IMG/VR virus record: IMGVR_UViG_3300009155_000294 | Coordinates: 1-22,562 of that record | Strand: one strand, 5' to 3' | Source: a virus | DNA: 22,562 nucleotides | Shown here: one piece after another, positions 1 through 6,724 of the stretch | Position numbering within the stretch: position 1 is the stretch's first letter | Layout: the number at the start of each line of letters is the position of its first letter | Notes under the pieces: generated by a model | What the model saw: only the letters and a program-made list of their open reading frames with translations | Database searches by the model: none | What the model was told of the DNA's origin: nothing | Made by a program: the position numbers and the translations under genes

Positions 1-432
1 GCAATTAAATGGCTTGCTATGACCGCTGGGCAAACTTTAATTTATACAGTTGGAACAGCAGTTACTTCAACTGTTATATCTGGAACTTTAACAATAACCA
101 CTATTTCTGCTGGAGGTGGTAATGCTGGTTCTTCTACAACTTATGCAGCAAATGCACAAGGCGGTGGTGCTGGTGGTGCTGCCTCTGGTGGAGATATAAA
201 TATTAACGGCGGTACAGGTGGCACTTCTTATGGTTCTTCTACGGCAGTAGCAACCCAAGTTTCAGGGGTTGGCGGTAATTGTCCTGGCTTTGGTAGTGGA
301 GGTACTAACACTGCCGCAGCAATTTCAAACGGGAACAACGGTATAGGCTATGGTGCTGGTGGTTCGGGCAGTATAGGTAATACCAGTGTTGGTACAGGCA
401 CAAGCGGCGTTATTATGTTTGAAGCATATTAA
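1..432 (+). CDS. Glycine-rich C-terminus of a phage tail fibre (5' partial)
   Basis: The frame is open from base 1 (reads A-I-K-W-L-A before the first Met at 19), so this is the 3' end of a longer gene entering from the left. The visible part is dominated by Gly, Ser, Thr and Ala, with many GG and GGxGG runs, and ends in a hydrophobic strand GVIMFEAY. Gly-rich tips ending in a strand of this kind are known at the C-termini of phage tail fibres and adhesins, where they form the receptor-contacting end. A tailspike gene lies just downstream, which fits a host-recognition module. The role as fibre tip is inferred from composition and context. The internal Met at 19 is probably not a real start. 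Confidence 0.65.
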   Translation, partial: AIKWLAMTAGQTLIYTVGTAVTSTVISGTLTITTISAGGGNAGSSTTYAANAQGGGAGGAASGGDININGGTGGTSYGSSTAVATQVSGVGGNCPGFGSGGTNTAAAISNGNNGIGYGAGGSGSIGNTSVGTGTSGVIMFEAY

Positions 433-442
433 AAGGTTAATC

Positions 443-733
443 ATGGAAACAACTTGGACAATCACACAACTTGAACACAAAATAGCGAATAAATTTGTGA
501 CTGTTGCTCATTGGACTGCAACGGCAACAGATGAAAATAATTCATTGTCTATCTCTAATGTTTGTGGTTGGCCTGAAGGCGAGCCTACAATTCCATACGA
601 TGAGCTTACACAAGACATAGTGTTAGATTGGATTTGGGCAAATGGAGTAGACAAAAATGCAGTAGAAGCAGATTTAGCTACCTACTTTGAATTGCAAAAA
701 AATCCTGTCAGTGCAACTGGCTTACCTTGGTAA
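443..733 (+). CDS. Small tail-region protein, DUF7936-like
   Basis: A 96-residue protein. I chose the ATG at 443 because AAAAGG lies just upstream and the preceding stop is at 430-432; an earlier in-frame ATG at 386 would overlap the fibre gene. The sequence has the pattern of a small phage family (DUF7936) found next to tail-fibre genes: an N-terminal strand region with HWTATATD, a middle IPYDELT motif, a Trp-rich helix and a C-terminal GLPW. Function is unknown. Family members sit beside fibre and spike genes in podoviruses, so a virion or fibre-assembly role is a guess from position. The family assignment rests on recognised motifs and was not searched. Confidence 0.7.
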   Translation: METTWTITQLEHKIANKFVTVAHWTATATDENNSLSISNVCGWPEGEPTIPYDELTQDIVLDWIWANGVDKNAVEADLATYFELQKNPVSATGLPW

Positions 734-743
734 AGGAAAAATA

Positions 744-2531
744 ATGTCACTTACAAAAGTATCTTATTCAATGATTACTGGCGCACCAGTTAATGTATTA
801 GACTTTGGTGCTGATCCCACTGCTGTAGATAACGCCGCAGCATTTAATTTGTTTTTTGCGTCTTTTGTAGCAGGTGGAAACTATGTTGTTCCTGTTGGAT
901 CATTTAATATTAAATCTGCGTTAACAATATCTAACGCAAGTAATTGGACACTTACCATGTATGGAACAATTGTTCCTGTCACCACTACTTCACCTGGCGT
1001 GTGGGAAGTTTCTAGTCCAACTGGCGTTATAAACATAAGTGGATGCACAGACTTCACAGTTATTCCACGCATAGCACAATCATCAGTTGCATCGTTTGGA
1101 AATGGCAACGTAATCTATTTGACCAATTGCCAAAGATGGACTATTCGTGATGGCAACATCAATGTTGCTTGTGATGTAACAGTTATCGGAGGCAAAGGCG
1201 CTATTCGGATAGGCGCAGACTGCTCAAGTTTCAAAATTGTAAACAACTATTTAAAAGCATGGTACGGCGTTTTTGCTGGTGGCAGTGTTGCAGATACATG
1301 GAACAACATCAAAGATGGTTTAGTTTCAGGAAATGAATGTGTAGGCCAAGGAATTGGAACTGATGGCGGTATAGGTATTTCTTTTGACTCGCCTAACTCT
1401 GCATTGTCTGGTATTCAAGTAATTGGAAATAATATCCATACTTACGGCAATCTTGTAAATGCTTCGATGGGCATTGCTTTTGCCAATATATCAAACAGCC
1501 AAATAATTGGAAACTATTGCACCCTTGTTCGTGAAGGCATCCACGTTGAGTATGGAAGTTCAAACATAGCCATTCGGTCAAACAAAGTTTATGACCCTTA
1601 TAAATTTGGCATCACATCCGTAGTGGTTGCGGGGTCGCCATCAATGTACGAAGTGGACATATCTGAAAACGATGTGATGTGGGAAAACGTAGTTCCAGAC
1701 GGAACTCAAATTGGCATTGCTATGTCTGGCGCAAGCGCGGCGTTATACAAAGACGCATCAACGTGCAATAACAACAAAATTACAAATCGTGCAGGTGCAA
1801 ATACAACTGCAAATGGAATACTTGGAATTTTTACGCAACAATGCGATGTAAGTAGAAACACCATACTTGGATACCATACGCAAGGCATCTACATAACCAA
1901 TGCCTCAAGTGGGTATGGCATGGCAAGGTGCGATCAAAATACACTTTATGGAACTTTTACAGATGGAATATTGATAACTCCAAATGGCAAAGGAGTCCAA
2001 AGCGCCATAGGAAATAATGTTGTAGGCGCAGCAAACCCGTTAATTTATACCGTAGAGTACCCGTTTTTTGGTCATGTGTATCAAAATCCTGCCAACTACA
2101 ATTTACCTGCCGCTAGTGGTAGTTTGGGCAACTTTACAACCGCAACTATTCTTGCAGGTACAGTTGCACAGCATAGGCAAATAATAATTACTGTTGTTGG
2201 AACTGTTACCACTGCTGCACGGGCCGTTAACTTTTTGCTGTCTGTTGGCGGCACTACGATCTATACAACAGGCGACACAACGTGGAGTGCTACAGGTGGA
2301 TTCCAATTCAGGATCACAATGGATTGCAGAAATGTACTTGCTGGCGTATGGGCGCAAAAATCTACTGTAGTGGGCAATTGGAATGCTGTAGATGTAAGCA
2401 GCGGAAATATTAACTCAGCGTTAAATTTCCAAACAACTGATCAGGTGGTTGCTGTACAGGGGAAGACTACCGCAGCTGGAGCTACAACAGATATGGCTTT
2501 GCTTGGGTTTAGTATCCAGTTTGTAGATTAA
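744..2531 (+). CDS. Tailspike with pectate-lyase-like parallel beta-helix
   Basis: A 595-residue protein starting at the ATG at 744, 8 bases after the upstream stop and preceded by AAAGGAAA. The N-terminus MSLTKVSYSMITGAPVNVLD leads into LDFGAD, the usual entry to the pectate-lyase superfamily beta-helix of phage tailspikes. The middle (about residues 80-460) is rich in Asn, Gly, Val and Ile with repeating strand-turn units (for example NNIHTYGN, NSQIIGNYC, NTILGY), consistent with a right-handed helix. The last 130 or so residues are a separate Thr/Ala-rich beta domain, probably for trimerisation or receptor contact. Such spikes bind and often cleave surface polysaccharide. Catalytic residues cannot be assigned by eye. 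Codon choice is less biased to T-ending codons than in the virion genes further right. Confidence 0.85.
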   Translation: MSLTKVSYSMITGAPVNVLDFGADPTAVDNAAAFNLFFASFVAGGNYVVPVGSFNIKSALTISNASNWTLTMYGTIVPVTTTSPGVWEVSSPTGVINISGCTDFTVIPRIAQSSVASFGNGNVIYLTNCQRWTIRDGNINVACDVTVIGGKGAIRIGADCSSFKIVNNYLKAWYGVFAGGSVADTWNNIKDGLVSGNECVGQGIGTDGGIGISFDSPNSALSGIQVIGNNIHTYGNLVNASMGIAFANISNSQIIGNYCTLVREGIHVEYGSSNIAIRSNKVYDPYKFGITSVVVAGSPSMYEVDISENDVMWENVVPDGTQIGIAMSGASAALYKDASTCNNNKITNRAGANTTANGILGIFTQQCDVSRNTILGYHTQGIYITNASSGYGMARCDQNTLYGTFTDGILITPNGKGVQSAIGNNVVGAANPLIYTVEYPFFGHVYQNPANYNLPAASGSLGNFTTATILAGTVAQHRQIIITVVGTVTTAARAVNFLLSVGGTTIYTTGDTTWSATGGFQFRITMDCRNVLAGVWAQKSTVVGNWNAVDVSSGNINSALNFQTTDQVVAVQGKTTAAGATTDMALLGFSIQFVD

Positions 2532-2561
2532 ACATAAATTTTATTTACTAAAAGGCAAATC

Positions 2562-2810
2562 ATGCTTGAAAAACAAACAACCATCAGCCGCATTGAAATA
2601 TCAAACGACCAAACCGTAGCAGTTTGGTATGTAGTCACTATCACTGAGGACGGCATTCCTTTAGCAGAAGAAGTCAAAGGCAACTATATCCGACCCGGCG
2701 ATGACTACAGTGCCGAAGATGCCAAAGTTCAGGCTATTTGCGCTACAGTGCATACGGCTGAAGTTGTAGCGGCATACAAAGCAATCCAAGAAACATCACA
2801 ACCAACCTAA
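2562..2810 (+). CDS. Small tail-associated hypothetical protein
   Basis: An 82-residue acidic protein with a good ribosome site (AAAAGG ahead of the ATG at 2562). It has an N-terminal strand region (TISRIEISNDQTVAVWYVV), a GDDYSAED turn and a C-terminal helix (TAEVVAAYKAIQE). Proteins with this strand, GDD and helix arrangement occur in phages beside tail fibre and spike genes, but I know of no assigned function. Its position between the spike and another fibre-like small protein suggests a role in the receptor-binding apparatus or its assembly. That is inference from context. Confidence 0.65.
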   Translation: MLEKQTTISRIEISNDQTVAVWYVVTITEDGIPLAEEVKGNYIRPGDDYSAEDAKVQAICATVHTAEVVAAYKAIQETSQPT

Positions 2811-2828
2811 TGTTACTAGGAACACAAC

Positions 2829-3116
2829 ATGGCAACTACATACTTCATTGATAACTCTACTCCCATAGTCTCTGCTTGGCTTAACGATGTCAACAACTAT
2901 GTGTATCAAGGTAAACAACGTGGCACTGTTACGGCTACGTCAGGTCAGACTGTGTTTACTGTTCCTTTTACCTATAGCGTAGGTGCTAAAACTCTTGATG
3001 TGTATATCAATGGTGTAAGGCAAATCCTAAGCTCTAGCTATACAGAAACAAGCACAACGTCTGTTACATTTAGTGAAGCAGTTCCTGTTAATGCTGTTGT
3101 AGAGTTTGTAGGCTAA
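2829..3116 (+). CDS. Short tail fibre or fibre-adaptor protein
   Basis: A 95-residue protein. The N-terminus contains SAWLNDVNNYVY, close to the WLNDVN motif seen at the start of many podovirus fibre and adaptor proteins. This is followed by a beta domain with QTVFTVPFTYS, LDVYINGVRQ and a final strand AVVEFVG, a repeat unit common in phage tail fibres. It is far shorter than a full fibre, so it holds only the attachment motif plus one repeat-like domain. It may act as an adaptor or cap in the tail hub. Start at the ATG at 2829, with the next gene starting 3 bases after its stop. Confidence 0.7.
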   Translation: MATTYFIDNSTPIVSAWLNDVNNYVYQGKQRGTVTATSGQTVFTVPFTYSVGAKTLDVYINGVRQILSSSYTETSTTSVTFSEAVPVNAVVEFVG

Positions 3117-3118
3117 TC

Positions 3119-3529
3119 ATGTCGTACAAGCCTAGATGGGACAACGGAGGTTGGAACGTCATCTGTGACGCTTGTGGTCGTCAGTTTAAAGATAGTGAAC
3201 TACAACTGCGTTGGGATGGTCTAATGGTCTGTAGTGGGGACTGGGAACCTAGACAACCACAAGACTTTGTACATGGTGTAGCTGACAAACAAGCTCCCCC
3301 CTTTACTAGAGCAGAACAACAAGATACATTTGTTTTTGTTTGTACTCCAATTACTAGCCAAGGTATTGCAGACTACGGACAAGCAGACTGTGCTTTGGCA
3401 GGTATAGATAACGGCTATCGTCCTGTGTGTACTCTAGAAGGGTCTGAAGCAGTACCCCCACAAGCTATTGCAGGATGTGCTGTAGCAGGTAAGTTAGCTC
3501 CGGGTTTAAACGAATTTTTAATTGGATAA
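3119..3529 (+). CDS. Zinc-ribbon-like small phage protein
   Basis: A 136-residue protein starting 3 bases after the preceding stop. The first 50 residues contain CDACGRQF at Cys16 and Cys19, a further Cys at about 38 (GLMVC) and a WEPRQPQDFV tail. This block occurs widely in phage genomes near head-tail and fibre genes. The Cys pair plus distal Cys suggests a metal site, though a fourth ligand is not obvious. The C-terminal half has two short DCALAG / GCAVAG repeats spaced about 40 residues apart, which look like a duplicated strand-turn unit. Function is unknown; a virion-associated role is inferred from its place just before the tail-machine genes. Confidence 0.7.
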   Translation: MSYKPRWDNGGWNVICDACGRQFKDSELQLRWDGLMVCSGDWEPRQPQDFVHGVADKQAPPFTRAEQQDTFVFVCTPITSQGIADYGQADCALAGIDNGYRPVCTLEGSEAVPPQAIAGCAVAGKLAPGLNEFLIG

Positions 3530-3533
3530 AACA

Positions 3534-4298
3534 ATGAGTTCTACTTACACAGTTACCCGTGACCAAATAATTACCTTAGCTCTTCGTAAGCTAGGTGTTC
3601 TTGAGATTGGTTCTACACCTGATGCTGACACCATCAGTAACGCTTCTATGTCTTTCAATCTGCTTATCAAACAGTTAAGTACTGATGGTCTTAAGCTGTG
3701 GAAGATTTCTGAACTTGTTATACCCCTTACTAGTGGTCTAACTAGCTATACCTTAGGTGGGTCTAGCTCTGCTTTGATGTATGACACTCTTAACCCTACG
3801 GTAGCCATTACGAATAAACCCTTAAAGGTTATCCAGGGGTTCTATAGAAACATACAGACTACTCCTTACATTGATACTCCTGTAATGCTTGTGTCTAAGC
3901 AAGAGTACAACGTCTTGGGTTCTAAGTTTTCTACAGGTACAGCTAACACAATCTTCTATGATCCTAGGAAGCTTAATGGTGTTCTGTATGTGTACCTAAC
4001 TCCTGACATCAATGCTCAAACTAACATTGAGTTGCACATCGTTGCTCAGATGCCTTTGGATGATCTAAGCAGTGCTCTAGACATCCCAGACTTCCCTAAT
4101 GAGTGGATGAATTGTTTAGTATGGAATCTTGCAGACCAGTTGTCTCTTGAGTACGGTGTCCCTATGAACACTAGACAAGAGATTACCCAACGAGCTATGA
4201 CATACAAAGCTTTGCTTGTTGATTGGGATGTTGAGGCTTCCAGTACATTCTTTCAACCTGATTTCCGTTCTACTAGTAACAACACCTATGGGCGGTAA
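3534..4298 (+). CDS. Head-tail connector / tail accessory factor, P22 gp4-like
   Basis: A 254-residue protein. I chose the ATG at 3534; a TTG at 3522 would extend it four residues back into the preceding gene. Residues 11-52 (QIITLALRKLGVLEIGS to LSTDGLKLW) match the start of P22 gp4, which opens with the same ALRKLGV helix followed by a helix ending in an aspartate-Gly turn. The last 70 residues (EWMNCLVWNLADQLSLEYGV onward) match the gp4 C-terminal helices. Gp4 binds under the portal and begins tail assembly after packaging. The protein is about 90 residues longer than P22 gp4, with a strand-rich insert at roughly 58-180. The next gene is gp10-like, the expected partner. Assignment is by remembered sequence pattern. 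Confidence 0.75.
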   Translation: MSSTYTVTRDQIITLALRKLGVLEIGSTPDADTISNASMSFNLLIKQLSTDGLKLWKISELVIPLTSGLTSYTLGGSSSALMYDTLNPTVAITNKPLKVIQGFYRNIQTTPYIDTPVMLVSKQEYNVLGSKFSTGTANTIFYDPRKLNGVLYVYLTPDINAQTNIELHIVAQMPLDDLSSALDIPDFPNEWMNCLVWNLADQLSLEYGVPMNTRQEITQRAMTYKALLVDWDVEASSTFFQPDFRSTSNNTYGR

Positions 4299-4300
4299 GC

Positions 4301-5770
4301 ATGGCTACAGAACGTATACCACTTACCCAACCTATTGAAAGCAGGGTTGGTGATTTTACTAAAGACTCGTACTCTTCTAATTGTTTTTTTGAGACAAGAG
4401 ATCAGAAGCGAGAGTTTATTAAACGTCCTGGTCTTGTATCTGCTAAACAGATCGTAGCTGTTACACCTCCTGCATACACACCTAGTCAAGGTCTTGTATC
4501 GTTTAACAACAAGCTTGTTGCTGTTATTAATAACACGGTGTACCAGGTTGACCCCAGTTCTTCCTATGCTGTTTCAACTTTAGGAACTACGTCTAGCTCA
4601 ACTAGCCAAAGCTATTTTGTTAAAACATTCTTAGATACATACCTGTTCTTTCACAACAAAGTAACTGGGTATCTGTTGAATCAATCTGGTACTTTTGTGG
4701 CTACAACTACTCTTCCTACAGCACCATACGTGTCTGGGGTTGTGTACTTAGACAACTACATATTCTTGGCTACCACTACTAACCGTATTTACAACTCAGC
4801 AGTTGGTGACCCAACTACTTGGGGAGCATTAGACTACATAACCTTTGAACAGACTACAGACACTTTGGTTGGCATAGCCAAACACTTAAACTACCTTGTA
4901 GCCTTTGGTTCTGTTAGTACTCAATTTTATTATGATGCTGCTAATGCTACGGGTTCTCCCTTAGCTGTAGCTAGTAGTTATACCTTTGAAGTTGGTTGTG
5001 CTACTGGGGATAGTATTGTTGCTACTAGTAACACGGTACTCTGGATAGGTTCTACCAAGACTAACAGTCGTTCTGTGTACATTATGGATGGTGTATCCCC
5101 TATCAAGGTGTCTACACCCCAAGTTGACAAGCACTTAGAAGCTGATAGTTTGGCTCAAGTGACTGCCTACTGCTACACCATTGACGGGCATACCCTGTAC
5201 ATCTTGACTCTTCACGATACTCAAAAGACTTTGGTCTTTGATATGAATGAAAAGATGTGGTACACATGGACTCAATACTCTATTCAGTCTAGTGACCAAC
5301 CTAACCCAGGTACTTACCAAGAGTCTTATTTCCGTCCTGCATTCTTTGCAACTCTTAACAACGTTGCTTATGTCATAGATGATGATACGGCTACCTTATA
5401 TTACTTTAGCTCTAACATTTATCAAGATAACAGTCAGTCTATCTACTGCCGTACTGTTACAGACATTATGGACAATGGAACTACCAAGCGTAAGTTCTAC
5501 GGTAGGTTAGAGATCATTGGAGATAAAGTAGCTGGTACTATGCAGATACGCCATACCGGAGATGACTACAACACTTGGTCTAGTTACAGGTCTGTAAACC
5601 TCAATGCTTCTAGATCAGAAATTTATCTTAGTGGTGCTGACAGACGTAGAGCTTGGGAGTTCTTGTGTACCAGTAATGTTCCACTTCGTATTGACGGAGC
5701 TGAGATTGATTTTAGGATTGGTGAGATGGACCAAGAACAAGCTGTTGGTGGTGGTAGATACAGAAAATAA
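4301..5770 (+). CDS. Packaged-DNA stabilisation protein, P22 gp10-like
   Basis: A 489-residue protein, close to the 472 residues of P22 gp10. Features shared with that family are an early RPGL motif, repeated strand blades with LVSFNNKLVAV and YLDNYIFLATT, a central LVAFGSVSTQFYYDA followed by SRSVYIMDGVSPIKVST, and a C-terminal RRRAWEFLCTSNVPLRI that lines up with the gp10 tail end. Gp10 forms a hexameric ring below gp4, sealing the DNA-filled head and carrying the tail needle and spikes. It follows the gp4-like gene with a 2-base gap, the P22 order. Amino acid identity to P22 is clearly low, so the call rests on order, length and motif pattern. Confidence 0.75.
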   Translation: MATERIPLTQPIESRVGDFTKDSYSSNCFFETRDQKREFIKRPGLVSAKQIVAVTPPAYTPSQGLVSFNNKLVAVINNTVYQVDPSSSYAVSTLGTTSSSTSQSYFVKTFLDTYLFFHNKVTGYLLNQSGTFVATTTLPTAPYVSGVVYLDNYIFLATTTNRIYNSAVGDPTTWGALDYITFEQTTDTLVGIAKHLNYLVAFGSVSTQFYYDAANATGSPLAVASSYTFEVGCATGDSIVATSNTVLWIGSTKTNSRSVYIMDGVSPIKVSTPQVDKHLEADSLAQVTAYCYTIDGHTLYILTLHDTQKTLVFDMNEKMWYTWTQYSIQSSDQPNPGTYQESYFRPAFFATLNNVAYVIDDDTATLYYFSSNIYQDNSQSIYCRTVTDIMDNGTTKRKFYGRLEIIGDKVAGTMQIRHTGDDYNTWSSYRSVNLNASRSEIYLSGADRRRAWEFLCTSNVPLRIDGAEIDFRIGEMDQEQAVGGGRYRK

Positions 5771-5771
5771 T

Positions 5772-6119
5772 ATGGACACTGTAGAGGCTGCTCGTTATAC
5801 TGCTTGGGAAAGCACTAGGGACAGGGCTTCTTGGACATATGAAGAGTTTTGTAAAGCTACTCAAGATTGGGTAGTCCACCCTGTTAGAGGTGGTGCAGTA
5901 CTAGCTAGAGAGTCAGAGTTACATGCTTGTGTCTTTCCTAATTCTATGTCTAGAAAAGCGTTAAAGATACTAGATAAAACTCTAAAAGAACATGGTGAAG
6001 TAGTGACATCTACTTTTGTAGGCAACTCAATTGGGGAATCTTTTGTGTCTAAATTAGGCTTTAAAAGAACCAATGTTATTAATAACGTGCAGTATTGGAG
6101 ATTGACAAATGGGACTTGA
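5772..6119 (+). CDS. GNAT-like small virion protein (T7 gp13 / DUF2833 type)
   Basis: A 115-residue protein starting at the ATG at 5772, directly after the preceding stop. The second half (ALKILDKTLKEHG, then SIGESFVSKLGF, then VQYWRL) has the end of a GNAT acetyltransferase fold: a helix, the KLGF turn and the final strand. The central acetyl-CoA loop (RxxGxG/A) is not seen. In T7, gp13 is a small GNAT-like protein needed for correct virion assembly and sits just ahead of the internal virion genes, as here. A structural or assembly role is more likely than acetyl transfer. Its stop overlaps the next start by 11 bases. Confidence 0.6.
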   Translation: MDTVEAARYTAWESTRDRASWTYEEFCKATQDWVVHPVRGGAVLARESELHACVFPNSMSRKALKILDKTLKEHGEVVTSTFVGNSIGESFVSKLGFKRTNVINNVQYWRLTNGT

Positions 6120-6714
6120 AACAATTGGTTCAGTTGTAGGAATAGCTTCTGGTCTTAACTCTATTTTTGGAGGTGGAGGTGGTTCTAATCAACAAGCGCA
6201 AACAGCCGTTGATCCCTTTACCTCTTATCGTGGTAAATTAGGACAGATGTATTCTGGTTATCTAACTGGTGGAGACCAAACAGATATTACCAAGATGCCT
6301 GGATTTAGTCAGTTTCAAAAAGGGGTAATGGACCCTGCTCTAGAGGCTTCTAAACGAACGTCTGCTGCATCTGGAATGCTACGGTCTGGTAATGAACAGA
6401 TTGCTTTAGAAAAGACTGCTCAACAGGGCTACTACGGTTTTATGCAAGACTATATGAACAGACTTGCTACTGGTTCTGGTGCTGGTTACGCTCCTTCTCA
6501 AGGTGGTATTGCTGGTATAAACCAAGGTAATTTAAATCAACAAGCTCAGATGCAAGGTATTGGTGGCATTCTTACGGGTGCTAGTCAGTTGTACGGAGGC
6601 ACTGGTTCTATTGGTGGCAGTCCTGGTTGGAGTAATATTCCTTGGGGTGGTGGTGCAGGTGTAGATTCATCTGCTGTAGGTTACAACCCCGCATCAATGA
6701 ATTACGTTGAGTAA
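6109..6714 (+). CDS. Internal virion / DNA ejection protein (small, Gly-rich)
   Basis: A 201-residue protein overlapping the preceding gene by 11 bases. It starts with a hydrophobic helix (TIGSVVGIASGLNSIFGG), has a central helical block with GMLRSGNEQIALE and YYGFMQDYMNRLATG, and ends in a long Gly/Ser/Gln-rich tail. This plan is common in phage ejection proteins of podoviruses (P22 gp7-class) and in small internal proteins placed just ahead of two much larger ones. Such proteins leave the virion with the DNA and help build a channel through the cell envelope. Precise function is inferred from position and domain plan. Confidence 0.65.
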   Translation: MGLETIGSVVGIASGLNSIFGGGGGSNQQAQTAVDPFTSYRGKLGQMYSGYLTGGDQTDITKMPGFSQFQKGVMDPALEASKRTSAASGMLRSGNEQIALEKTAQQGYYGFMQDYMNRLATGSGAGYAPSQGGIAGINQGNLNQQAQMQGIGGILTGASQLYGGTGSIGGSPGWSNIPWGGGAGVDSSAVGYNPASMNYVE

Positions 6715-6724
6715 AGGATATACC

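Noticed and set aside
49-400. Gly-rich repetitive DNA as a possible tandem repeat or recombination element
   Set aside because: The repetition is at the level of GGT/GGA codons for Gly runs; no exact unit of constant length is seen.
386-442. Upstream extension of the DUF7936-like gene to an earlier ATG
   Set aside because: It would overlap the fibre gene by 47 bases and lacks a ribosome site, while the ATG at 443 has one and gives the family's usual start.
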